Of a DNA stretch of 64,000 nt, positions 10,861 to 22,900 are shown in pieces (the first letter of the stretch is position 1; each line of letters starts with the position of its first letter). Both the position numbers and the translations under genes were made by a program. The stretch lies in NCBI GenBank assembly GCA_013398295.1, contig VZSF01009119.1, forward strand, positions 565,985-629,984. The letters run 5' to 3'. The DNA is from Chionis minor (lineage: Eukaryota > Chordata > Aves > Charadriiformes > Chionididae). Under the pieces are notes generated by a model, which was given only the letters and a program-made list of their open reading frames with translations, was not told the origin of the DNA and did not search any database.

Positions 10861-13800
10861 TTCACGTCAAGCGCGCCTTGCTTGCTAACGACTCTGGGAA
10901 GCTGTCGGAGCCGGTGCGGGGTGAAGAGCCCTGCCAGGCGGCTTCCCATGCGGCAAAGCTTGGGTCTGCAGAACAGTCGTGGCCAGGTGGTGTCACCCAG
11001 GGCAGAGGTGGCGTGGGGACACCTGGGTGAGGAGCACCCTGGCCGAGCCACCCGGTCCCACGCACACCCACTCGCCCACCCAACCCATCATCCCACCGTT
11101 CTGGCACCTCACGTGCTCCAGGCCAGGAGCATCTGCCAAATGCTGTGCTACTGCTGCAAGTGCTGCGCCCCGTGCTGACAGATCGGCTCTCGGGATATTT
11201 TAAGGGCGCTGGAATTACCAAGACGCAAGGAAATAGAGGGGTGCTTATACAGCACAGCTGGGCGGCTTCAGACGAAGACAATAGCGGGGATGGCACGCTT
11301 CCTCGCTGCCTTGAGCTGCTCCCAGGGTTATACGCAAAGAGCTGCTTTGGAAACGGAGCCTTTGCTACCCTGCAGCAATGTCTCTACTTGCTTCTTCCTT
11401 TCCGGTACCATCAAAAATCTTTACTGCGAGAGCATCCGCTCTTCCGACCCACATCCCTCCCCGGGGCCTGGCACTGGGGGCTCAAGGCAGAACAAGCTCC
11501 CCTTTCGCGAGGGCAAAGAGGTGCAGAAGGAAGGATGGTGTCCCACTTTGATGGCTGGAAGAAACCCAGCTTGTGTTAAAGGGTTAAAGCCTTGCGCCAG
11601 GCTCCCCGCGGCTGTTCTCAGCTCCAGAGCACAGGTATGGGGCAGCGATGGACATCCCACCTGCAGAAGGGTCAGGGCTGTGGGGTCCTTCATTTTGACC
11701 CCACTGAGTCTCAACTAAATCTCATCTTTCTTTTCCAGACCTTGGGATCTCTACCTGAGGTTGTTCCTTTCCCCTGAAGGTTGCGCTCGATTATTTCTCT
11801 TATTTCTGATATTTATTAAGTGGCTCTTCTTCCCTGCCTTTGCTCACCATTGCCTCAGAGCAATTTTGGAGGATTTCCAAGAATATTCAAGACCTGCTTT
11901 CCCCTGCCTCTATGTGAGCAAGAGCCTCATCATGGGTAACCCTGTGCTTCAAGGCTCTTCTCTAGCAGTAACACCCCTGCGAGCAGCGAGAGCCCCACAA
12001 AAGCACGTCCCCTGGATGCAGAGCTGGGGTCTTCAAGCCTCCTGGACCACCAGAGCCAGCCCCTCTCTTTTTAACCTACGTGGTTTTTAATGCTAATTTC
12101 CACCACATGCCCAATTCGAAGCTCTAATAATGAACAACTGCTTTCTTCCCTTCCTTCTGATTTCATATTCATGAGTCAGGGTTTCCTGGCACTAAGCGTA
12201 AATGCTAAACGGAAATCGCTGCACAGTGACATGTCTGTGTAGCTTCACTGTCCATTTATTTGCCTTTTCAAAGAGCTGCTGTGTTAAGCAAACATCTCTG
12301 CCTGGATCCTATCTGGAGGAGTTTGTCTGGTACGGCATGGTGCCTGCCGGGGTGGGGGAAGCGACTCCGTGTGATGGTGTCTCATCGCTCTGTTTTTGCT
12401 TCAGGGTATTTCTTGTACAATAGTTCGAGCTCGGTGAATACCTCAACCTTTTCTTGAATATTTGCTTGAATCTTGGCAGGCTGCGTTCAGAGCTGACACA
12501 GCGAGGACTGAAGCAGGGAACTCCCAGAGAGAAACACATCCATTGCTTCGGCTCGGACTCCACCGAGGGCTCCCGCCGGCAGCAGTGGGCAGATGTCTTG
12601 GCAGGGGAGGCAAAGAGACACCTGTAACAGCACTGGGCAAATTATTATTTCTGGCAACTAGAAAATTCACATACACGTGCCAAAAAAACCCCATTTCAGG
12701 ATTCATCCAAAGTCGTCCGAAAAAAAAGAGGGACAAAAGGCATCTTGAAAAAAGGAATGTTTTCTGCTAAGCTTAATGGTCAAAATGTTTCAGTATTTTC
12801 CTTGAAGACTATGCTTCCATGCTGACTTGAATTTTTTAAAAAGACAAGGGCAAAAAATAATCTACAAGCAAAAATCAAAGGACTTAGATCTTCACGTATT
12901 TCAAGGTGAGCCGAGATGTTCTTCTCTGCAGAGCCACCAAAGGTGAGTAGTTCTTCCTCCTTCTAACTTGCCTGAGACAGAAGCTTTAGACACACCATGA
13001 AGTCTCCCCTCCAACAGTTCGCCCAGCAACACGTCTGCCCACCTCTGCTGGCCAACCATGTTGTCCCATTGGAGACATCATCATCCTCATCTACCTGCTC
13101 TGCAACCAAACAGGAACAGATATCACCACCCTGGGAGCAAGGACAACCACCCGGGCCTGGGGCTGGGCTGTGCTTGACTCCGCTCACTCTCTGGTCTCTT
13201 CATGGAAGCACCACCTGAAGCTGGCTTTGCTCTAAGACGTGGACTGGAAAGGAGCAGATGATGTTCAAGTGCCCTGGGTTGCTCTGCTGGTCTGCTCTCC
13301 TGCAACGGTCACCTCCCTGGGGCAAGGTGGGCAGCGAGGAACTGCGACAGTGGATACGGCGGCTCTTTGCTCTTGGCAGCTCTTGCAATGTGAGAGGTTT
13401 AGCTCCTCTCAAGCCACCTCAAGCGTCCTTCTCCAGAGCTCCATGGATGCACTGCAACTCCTGACGGTCTTGTTACTCTATTGCCTTCTCCCTTTCCTTC
13501 TGCAGTCATCTCTTGCCTTTCCCTGTCTGCCTTTCCCCAAACGCTTTAACAAATGAGCTCATAGGACGGCAAAGATGAGAGATGAATTTCAGACCATGAG
13601 AAATGAACTCACAAATGTGTTTGCAACCCACCAGCTGAAGAGTTGTGCTCCTGCTCATGCAGGACAAGCTCCGTGGCATGTGTTCAATCAAAGTAACCAA
13701 TGGGGACCACATTTTGAATATTATCTACATTGAACAGACTCCTTGTGAGGAAATTATGCAGCAATATTTAATGGTGGCAATGATTCAGCAAGTAATAGAA

Positions 13801-14060
13801 AGAAATATTCCTCAAACCATCATCAACTTCTCATGGATAACTCCCAGATGGGACTGAGGGTAAAAACCCTTTCATTAAAAAGCTATTCAGTTATGGTAAA
13901 ACTGCCATATGTGTCTCGCTGAGACAGAAGAAGTCTGATTGTCAAAAGTGACTTCAGCTTGAAAGCTGCAGGGAAATCAGAAAGCTACTTCGCATTTGAA
14001 CAAGGGGTTTGAAATCTGTCTTTAGGGACCTGAAAGCACAGCTAGATCTCACACAGCTGA
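10861..14060. other. Unique noncoding sequence
   Basis: Mixed sequence with several short open frames on both strands and no recognisable domain. A good-looking splice acceptor (pyrimidine tract ending in CAG) finishes at 11738 but has no open exon after it. A/T-run-rich stretches occur at 12690-12870. No repeat family is recognised. Confidence 0.5.
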
Positions 14061-14090
14061 AGGTGTCTTACAGCTGGATGTCTAGGTTAA

Positions 14091-14277
14091 GGTAATTGTC
14101 TAGACTTCTTTTATCATCAGTGAACAGAGAGATGCGCACCAGCCCCCAGAGAGTGATTCATTCTTCCTGTCTTAGACATCTATTTTTGGATGGGATGAAT
14201 TACATTCTGGAGGTGTTGAACTTTCTCCACCAACTGTGGAGGAGTCTAGATGATGAACTTAGCCTAGACAATTAACC
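14091..14277. repeat. Degenerate inverted repeat, 28-29 bp arms, 130-bp loop
   Basis: The left arm at 14091-14118 starts GGTAATTGTCTAGA. The right arm at 14249-14277 ends CCTAGACAATTAACC. When reverse-complemented the arms match over most of their length, with TAATTGTCTAG/CTAGACAATTA identical. The inner sequence shows weaker inverted similarity, and TCTAG or TTAGACA words recur throughout. It may be an old palindromic transposon (MITE-like) or a structured RNA element. I do not recognise the family. Confidence 0.55.
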
Positions 14278-14289
14278 TTTATACTGCTA

Positions 14290-16720
14290 AAATAGGCAGT
14301 GCTCAACTGGTGAGAGCAACCCAAGTTGTGGCAATACACTGTCATAGCAAGGGTAGGTTGGGAGCACTTGGCCAACACCTACAGTGAACTGACACGAGAG
14401 AAGCAGTGTTCTCCACAGGCAGGAGATGGATGAGGACAAATCCTCTCTCCTCTTCACAGGCACACGCTGCGGTGATCTCAATATTTAACTGAGACATTTC
14501 TAGTGCCTGATCATCTCATCGAGTTCAGTTATGTCACACAAAAGGTACAGATTACATCCAAGCCCTTCCAAAGTGTGGCCTGAAAGTTGCAATTTTGCAG
14601 TCCTGGGAGGAAAGCAGGGACTGGTCTCTCAACTGAGTGTAGCCTTTCAAAAAGATCAAGACTTCTACTAATATTCGGCTTTCCCCGAGATGAGCAATCG
14701 CAAGCATCCAAAAATGAACAATTCAGTTTTGAAAAATCAGCTGTATTCTTGTGCCCATCTTCCCAGTTTTGAGCAACTATGTCTCGCAATTTTAAGGGTT
14801 TGGTTACAACCTTAAGAGCTCTTTTGTATACGAAAGGCTCAATGTCTCAGTTTTGTCATTCTCTGGAGTCAATGCTAATGACCCACACTGCAAAAATAAT
14901 CCCACTGTCTTCCAGGAGGCTTCTTGCTATGAGTCTTCCAGAAGCCAATGAGATTATTATTGCCATGACTTCAGCGAGGGACAATTTCAGTCCTCTCAGG
15001 AAAGCAAGATCTACACACCTCTCAGAGCCATCACACCCAAACCCTGCCAACTTCCACTCCTGCAACACAACATGGGCCAATTGCCTGCGCAAAGCCCAGG
15101 ACTGGAGATCCAGGAACTCTACAGGAAAGCCAGCCATTGCAACTCCACAGATCAATATGAGGTAATCAAATGGAAATAGGGAAATAAGGGGAAGGAGAAG
15201 TTACCAGAGGAAGGCCAGACTGCCATCCATAAATAGCTTTCTAAAGGAAATGTTTGCAACCGGTTCCAAAGGGAGCAGATAAACTACAGAAAGTATGTCA
15301 GGACCCTTCTCCAAAGCCAACAAACATGGAGGAAGAGTGGGAATAAAATTCCTGAGACTAAAAACAAAGGTGGAGGATTTTTAACTACCCAGAGTTGTGG
15401 GCTTTAATTCATGATGAGAAAGATCTGTGATCTTTCCTGGGGCCTCCTGCTGCCAGACGCAGAATGCAGCTGATGACAAAAAGCCCATGGCTGGAAGCCA
15501 AGGGGTCCCTCAGGGGCCAAGGAAATGCCTTGGAGACTTCAGTTCTCTATACCAATTGGCTTACACCTGTCAGAAAAAAAACCCAGGGTTTTTTCATGAC
15601 TCGTCCAGAAAATCAAGATGGATCACACTGTGACGGATGCACACGACCCCTTAACCAAACCAGAGGTGGTTTGGTACAGGCTTCAAAGGACATAAATGCC
15701 TGAGCTGTAGCTGGGCCAAGAACTCCTCTAGTTCAACCTGTTCTCCAAAACCCACAAAGGACACAGTAACCATCAATACAGATGAGGTTGGAACACTAAT
15801 CATGCGATTAATGCATAAATAATAGGTGGCTTTTCCAAAACTCTTTTATCCAGGAACAAAGAAAGTTGTGGGAACATGGAGGCTCATGCATACCTTTTCC
15901 ATCGCATGTAATCTGACTATGAGCCAACCACTTTATCCCACAAATACGACTGCCTAACTGAGCCTTCTTTGAGCTCTCCAGCCAGGCGGCGTGGCCGCGT
16001 GGCAGTGATCCCCCCTTGGGCTGCGACGCCTCACGAGGTTGCTTTGCGTGTTTGCCCATGCAGTAATTAATAGAGTGAACCTTGCCATCGAACTTCGTTA
16101 AGTCACATTTTTGCAACATCACATCAAAATCGCTTTGCGAACACTTTTGCCAGCGGTTCTTTAAGCGATCCCAACATCTACATTTGCAACACATGCTTGT
16201 TGAAGGGGATGTTCTGGTGCCCACGGGAATGTGCTCAAGCAAGGGTTGAGCAAGACTTCAGTTCATGGTGCCACACCAAAGTATCGTAGAGTAAACTGTG
16301 CATCCATCCGTCTGCCTAGGAACATACACACGTGTCCAGCACAGGCGCTTCTGGGAGCCTGGTGATACCAACTAGATGCTTGTGAACTGAACCAGATTTA
16401 CTCAACGGAATGACAGCCAAGCAGGATGGATACAGCGCTTGGTTTCTCCTTTTTGGCCTCGTTTCTCCCTTTCTGCCTGCTTCAGCCACGGAGTGACCTG
16501 GGACAAGTTTCTACAGCTGTGCCTCAACTTTTCCTGTATTTAAAAACAGGCTAATGTGACTGTGAAGCGTTGGAGATCTCTTCAGGAAAGTCACCGCATG
16601 AGAGATTTTTCTATTTTAAATCCTGAAAAGTGCTAGCCAAATGCTAGTTCTTAAATATAGCTGGTGAATATATAAGGAAAATTGATTTCTGCACAAGACG
16701 ACATCATTTAACTGAAAAGT
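14290..16720. other. Unique noncoding sequence, unrecognised
   Basis: AT-leaning sequence with no recognised repeat. A minus-strand frame of 144 codons at 15808-16242 is cysteine- and lysine-containing but fits no family I know, so I leave it uncalled. The stretch 13560-15420 has the feel of older, degraded repeat or noncoding transcript sequence, but this is only an impression. Confidence 0.4.
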
Positions 16721-16724
16721 CAAT

Positions 16725-16857
16725 AATCATAGAATCACAGAAGAGTTTGGGTTGGAAGGGACCTTTAAAGGTCAACTAGTCCGAAGCTCCTGCAATGAGC
16801 AGGGACATCTTCAACAAGATCAGGTTGCTCAGAGACCCGTCCAGCCTGACCTTCCAA
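16725..16857 (-). mobile_element. CR1 LINE 3'-end fragment
   Basis: It begins with the reverse-complemented CR1 tail (AATCATAGAATCACAG). It continues through GGGTTGGAAGGGACCTTTAA and the diagnostic AGCAGGGACATCTTCAAC segment, and loses similarity after CCAGCCTGACCTTCCA. The element therefore lies on the minus strand and keeps only about its last 130 bases, as is typical for bird CR1 insertions truncated at the 5' end. Confidence 0.85.
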
Positions 16858-18805
16858 CCTTCATCTTCCATACTAGCATTTAAACATTTGATCGAAAACT
16901 TTCAGATAAGGGTATATTTTTGGTTCAGATTGTTGACTGGAAAGCAGGGAAAACACAGCATTAGACTCAGTATTAAATACTATGTTGACAGAGAACACGA
17001 ATGTCAGTATGACCATCTGAGAAAAGATATTTTAGAATATGTAAAATTAAATGACTCAGGATTACTCACGATGGCATCTTACAAGAAGCAGAAGCTCTTA
17101 TTTCAGGAAAATTCTTGGAATTGCTAACAATGTAAAGAAAATATAAAAAACCCTGCCTCCCTTGATAAAGAAATACAAAGACTTCAGGCTCCAAAGATGA
17201 ACACTGTAAACCAAAAGCAAGACAGAATGCTAAAAAGTCTAACAGAAAGCTCAATACATAATCAAGGGAAAAGGCAAAATCACAAATAAAAATGGCCAAA
17301 AGAGACTTCCATGAAAGAGACAGCACGATAAAAGCGTTTGCCTTGCCTTCTTATAAAGCAGTTTATATATATGTAGAAAAACATGGAAAGTTTTCACAAC
17401 AAATGCAAAATTATTTTAATAAGAAGATGTAGGTTGGTTGGGAAAAAGACAAAACCCAAAAAGCCCAAGACTACAGTACCATACCAATGGTCAAAGGGCT
17501 AAAACCCACTTAATTCCTGGCAGAGGCTGAGACCAGCTGGCTCTACAGGCAGGCAGTCCCGGGGACACGTTAGGCCACTTGCCCGTCACCAAGCTGCATT
17601 TCAGCAAAACTGAAATTTCTCCTGACATGAATCCGTTCTGGTAAAATCACATTTTAAAAGAATTAGAAATGTTTGGATAAATCAAACATTTCACTTCAAG
17701 ACTTCAGGAGAATTTTTCAGTTCTATTTTTATCACATAATAAATTCTTCAAGCACTCCCATCTAAATGACATTAAAATTAACCTGAAATATATTTTAATA
17801 TTAACTAATAGTCTATTCGGAATGCAAACAAATGTCAAAATCTTATAATTTCCTGCAAGATACAAATTATCTCATTGCTAAATTTTCAGGCTTTCCAGGT
17901 ACCTGTTCCCCAACTTGTGTCGCAACATAAGGAAAAGGCAGATTCTTGAAAGCCATGAAGTACGTTGCTGTTATTCTAATGTGAAACAAAAGGAAATCTA
18001 TAAGCAAACCTGTCTTCAGCCCACAGGATCAGACCAAAATATGAGCATCAGGGCTGCAGTCTGGTAAAGACCCTCAGTGCACCGTGAACTGCATTTACCC
18101 AACCTAAGTGAAGACATGAGAATTTGGGTACAGAAAAGGTATCCGACTGTGCAGAGTGGCCATTCCTTGTGAACCGTCCCTTTTGTCGTCTCAGTTTTGT
18201 TTATATTTAGAAATGGTATATCTTCTATTTAATCTAATGAAATAGTGTTTTGATACATGATGCAGTCATTTAATCTCCCCAAAAGAAAGGCTGCAGGTAA
18301 GACTGTCTGTTTTCCCTGCATCTGTTCATCTGGCAGAAGAAAATAATTTCAGTGGAAATGTTGCAAAAACCAACTCTTTCTACCCAGATGCTACATTTCC
18401 ATATTTCTGATGCCACCCTGCCTGCAACCATTTCTTCAGATTTACATGAATTAACTACTGCAGGACAGATACCACGCTACACAGTAAGTATTCAAAAAAA
18501 AATAATGATTGCTTTTGGAAGCTGAAAACAAAAGCTGTAATCTCTTGTCCATATACAAAAATAAACATCATGGAATGGGTTTAACACACCTAAAAGTTTC
18601 ATCCCTTAAGGTGCTTTTATATAAGTTTCAGAACGAAACTGCAATCTAGAACAAAGCACACAGGTTCCAACTAGGTAGATAATGCACCATTTGTATGAAC
18701 TCATTTCTTCCTCATTTCTACTCATTCTGTGGGTCACTTCTGCAACTACTCAAGATCTCTTTGGCACTTAGAAAAAAGTACAACCGTAACTTCACAGGCT
18801 ATTTT

Positions 18806-18823
18806 TTAATAATAATAATAAAA
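18806..18823. repeat. Short (TAA)n run
   Basis: Several tandem TAA/ATA units after a short T run. Simple sequence. Confidence 0.7.
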
Positions 18824-19049
18824 CCTGTTGAATCAAGTATAGTTCTTCACAACTAGTATTAAGCTTCAAGTAAAAGCACTGACCAGAAGAACAATAGATA
18901 TCGGGGATGGAAGTTAGGAATAATTTGTGTTGAATCCAAACTGAGGGTTCTTTCAACCTCTGTAAGTCTATTCACAACCATGCTTAAGGAATCGACCATC
19001 AAGAAAAATCTGTACTGTAAGATATCACTGTAGCATAACACCTTATTCT

Positions 19050-19116
19050 GTATATATTATATATATAATACATATATACACACATTTTTTACATATATAT
19101 ATAATTATATATATAT
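19050..19116. repeat. (TA)n microsatellite, interrupted
   Basis: Nearly continuous alternating T/A with a short ACACAC and a six-T interruption in the middle. Such tracts are length-variable and melt easily. Confidence 0.9.
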
Positions 19117-20160
19117 GACCAAATTGAGTTAGTTGTTCTGATACAAAGCTCTTACAAGTTATAGAGCAAGGGAAAATTAACCCTTTTGATCTCAGGAAAT
19201 GGACAAAAGATGCAACATAATACAATTTTCCACAATTATGATCCTCCTGTTTTCTCCTAAAGCGCGTGGTTATTAGGAGAATGGCCTGGAAGATTACACA
19301 AAGTACTTAGGATTTGTATTGTAATAACGATTATAGGGTGTAGTCAGGGAATAGGATTTTACCTCTGATCTACTGAGCTGAAAAGACAGGTTCTAACCCT
19401 GCAGAAGTCTGATGGCAAATTTTAGTCTTCTGGAGGACGCTGGCAGGCAGGAGAGCAAAAGAAAAAAATATTTGTCACTGGTTTTAGCATGACTTACAGC
19501 ATCAAGTTTTAACTGCTGTCAAGATTTTTGTAGACTTCACTCTAAAGAACAGATAATAAAAGGTAAAAATCAGAAAAACAATTAAAATGAGTTACAGTGA
19601 GAGGGTCCTTTTTGCCTATACCCCTTACCATGCAACTATGCAACAACAAAATCATATTGCGCTAAAACAGACGAACAGCAGAATTCTGCTGCCGTCAGCC
19701 AAAAACCACAGGTCAAATCCTTGCAAGGTCTGTATTAAAAAATCAGCCATCAAGATAAAAGCGATTGCTTTTCAAATGGACAGGCGAAAATGGATTGATA
19801 AAACATGATCAAGTAGCTATTGCATGTAATTTGATGGCAAGTCTGTATAAAACTTAATATAGCGCCTATTGTGCCTCTTCCAGATCCTGGTGCTGATGTT
19901 ACTGGCTGGCGAGTAGTGCTGGAGAAACGGCAGTGGGGAAAGGAGCTTCCAACATGTAATTTGGTTTTGTCCTAAAATACAGACATATTGTCAGGAAATA
20001 GTAACTGTTACCAAAAATACTGCTGGAATGAAAAATACTGTGTTCTTTCCACTGGAAATAATCTTAGGAGAAGAAGATACCAAAATAGCTGACGCTAAAA
20101 CACAAAGTCCCCGTAAGGAGAACGTGCCCTGATTCAGCAAAACAGGTAAATACGCGCTCA

Positions 20161-22284
20161 CGTTAAGGGAGTTCTGCCCAGGGGAAATCACTCGTGTGTC
20201 ACAATTTCAAGCAGTTTGTGCCCCCCTGAAGTCAGCTGGACGCATCGCGCTCTGCCAGATTGGGTGGTGGTAGGGATCCTTCACCTTCTCACGGCAGTTT
20301 GGAAGCCATGGCACCAAGAATGAGGAAAACGGAGACCTGAGAACATGATGCATCTGAAAACAAGCTGAAGAGCTGGAAAACTCTGCAGTGCCTTTTTCCT
20401 GCACAACACACAGCGAGAGAGGAGCGGAGGAACGGGTCGTTTAAGAGGGCATTGAAGAGACTTGCAGACTGCTAGTTTGCAGAGTTGATAACTCATGGGA
20501 TGCTTCGGGTCTTTGCCTTGTCCTGGTGCCTGCAGAAGGCACCGGGCCCTCTCTGGCCCCTCCTAGACATGGAAAACCAAGCGTAGGGTCAGATTTTAAG
20601 GAATCCATTCCACTCCAACCCACGAGCATGTGTAGCTTCGATACAGTCTGAAGGTCCTGAGCCTTGTGTTGTTCACATCTGAACTTCCACCAGTGGCCTC
20701 CATGAGAAGATCACGGATGGAGGCCAGTGTGAGGTGCATAGCAGCTCTCTCGTGCTTCAAGGCAGCAGTTTGCGACCCTTCCTCACACAAAAGGAGAAAT
20801 GATCCCACCGTGAGTCTTAGATCTAAGGACAGGTCGTTAAATATTTACTTCAGAATCTGGATTTTCATTTTCAGCTGTTTGATCTTTTCTTTTTTTCCTC
20901 TCTACTCATTCTTGAGTACTTAGTCCCATCCCACAGCTCCTGAGTAGATGTGTTAAAAATAAAATAACAACTAGGGGTGGGATTTTCCAAAGCACTCAGC
21001 ATCGCCTGACTCTGTTCTCTTTGAAGTCAGCGGGAGTTTTATTATCAACTTCAATGGGAGCGGTTAAGCCAATGCTACACATTGTGAACGTGCATATTCA
21101 TGAAGCAAGCAGCGTTGGCTAATGGTACATGGATTCAAAGGGCTGATAAGATTTTAGTGAAAAAGCTACTTGAAAAAAAAACCCAAATAGTACCATGAGC
21201 ATCAGAACTACTTTCCTTGAGCTCGATTGGCTTGGGCGCCCGAGAAGGTGTGCTTGCTGATTGAAGTCCCTCCTGCAGGTGGGGTGCCGAGATGTGTGTT
21301 CTCTCCCAAATGGATTCGCCGGCATCAAATAAAGGCTCAGCACAACATGGCACCTTTCTCCTCAGTAGAAGTAGGGCATCTGTCTTCTACCTCTGCCTGT
21401 CTGCTCAAACCTTGAGGGAACTTGCTATTTTTGAGACTGCTACCCTCTATTAAATTCAGCTGGAGTTTGGAACACTTAAAAGTTGCTAGGCGTATACGCA
21501 CAGGTATGCTCCGCGCGAGCACGAAATCCACATTTTTGCAGGAAGTCATGTTAAGGCCTCTCAGAATCAAGTTTTGAGGGAGCGAGAAAGATGGATTCAG
21601 AGCCGCTGATCAGCAAATAGCCTCAGATGGATAAAGCACGATCCTCTGAGAATCTCAGCTACGGAGAAGGTGCTAAGAGAAGGGCAATCGTTGACGAAAG
21701 AAGATGAAGACAAGAATACGGTCCTTGAGAGGATTCAGGAAAACATCTACTGAGATAAAAGTGCTTTCCAGATAAGAAACTGCCAGATATAAATGCGGTA
21801 ACTTTGCTCAAAGTACTCAAAACGTCTAAAAACCCACAGCCTTTTAAAGAGTGAAGAGTTTTTGAGGACTGGAGGTACTGCACTTCTGGAAAGCCAGACC
21901 ATTTCCATTCTGGAAAGCCAAAGCATCTTTGTCTGCACAAAGAAAATGAAGGGAAGCGGCAACAGCAACTGGTCCCTTTGGCATCGGGGCTAAAGCAGCC
22001 CGAGAGGAAGACAGAGAGAGTTGGATGTGGTCCTCAAACTCCTTTCATATGGGAATCCAGACTCCCAGGAACAAAGCCTGGCAACGGACCTTCCCTGCCA
22101 AAAGCAGCCCGCTGCCAGCCCAGGTGCTCACATGCACTGTCACTGCCGCTGGCAGCGGGGATGTCCAGAGAAGAAAGAGGATCGATTCTCTTTCCACCCC
22201 ACAATTTCCACACCGCTGACAACTCAGAAAACAATTCAAGAGGGAATTCAAAGGATCTGTTGAAATTTCAACGAGGAAATCTGA
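20161..22284. other. Unique noncoding sequence
   Basis: Composition returns to mixed. A 13-bp exact direct repeat (TTCTGGAAAGCCA) lies at 21884-21896 and 21908-21920. No gene, RNA or repeat family recognised. Confidence 0.5.
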
Positions 22285-22500
22285 GTGACTGAGCATATGT
22301 AAATAGAAAGAATGAGTAGCACATAATTACATCAAATTGTTACTTAGCAAGGGAAGTAAATAACCCAAAATATGCAGAGCAAAAAATGGCGATGAATTAG
22401 AACTAATTACTTAAGGCTAATTAAAATAAGAATGGCTTGAATTGAAATATGTTAATAGCATTGAACCTGCCACCTACGAGGGAATTTAAATAAAAATGAT
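22285..22500. promoter_or_regulatory. Homeodomain-site cluster, possible conserved enhancer
   Basis: An AT-rich, non-repetitive block. It contains a FOX-type GTAAATA (22299-22305), two TAATTA homeodomain cores (22404-22409 and 22418-22423) and further ATTA words. It lies between GC-richer flanks. This pattern is common in conserved developmental enhancers but also arises in plain AT-rich DNA. No conservation data were available. Confidence 0.25.
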
Positions 22501-22900
22501 AATGTCTCTTCAACCTTCACCTGATGGGAGTGGGAAGTTGGGATTCGGAGCTCGTGGATGCTTTGGGGGTATTGACCACAGCAATGCGTTATTTGTGATT
22601 ACTCTTGGAACCAGCTGGAATCTGCTGGTGGGTGCAGGTCTCCTGCTCATGGGAAGACAGAGGTTTTCTTGGATAATGGATGTGAAGTGGAGAAAATAAT
22701 GTGAGAGACAAAACCTAAGTCCCTTGAAGATGAATGCATCCTGAGGTACCTCCTCATGCCGGGAAGCGCTATGGTTGAAGAGAGCAAAAGAAAGAGGCAC
22801 AGAGAGAATGAGATCACGAAGCAGGAAAGAGAAAGAGGGAATAAGAGAGACTGAGGGAGCGCGCAGGAATGAAATAGATAGGGAGAGCCTAAAGCCATGA
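22501..22900. other. Purine-rich stretch
   Basis: Rich in GAGA/AGAG words between about 22770 and 22870 on the plus strand, with short T-rich frames on the other strand. No gene is supported. Confidence 0.5.

Larger units (their letters stand above)
16858..20160. other. AT-rich noncoding block
   Basis: Clearly AT-richer than either side, with many A/T runs, few CpGs, and (TAA)n and (TA)n simple sequence. No coding frame of note and no recognised interspersed repeat after the CR1 fragment at its left edge. Confidence 0.65.

Noticed and set aside
12423..12434. tRNA B-box-like word GTTCGAGCTC
   Set aside because: No A-box at the right distance and no cloverleaf.
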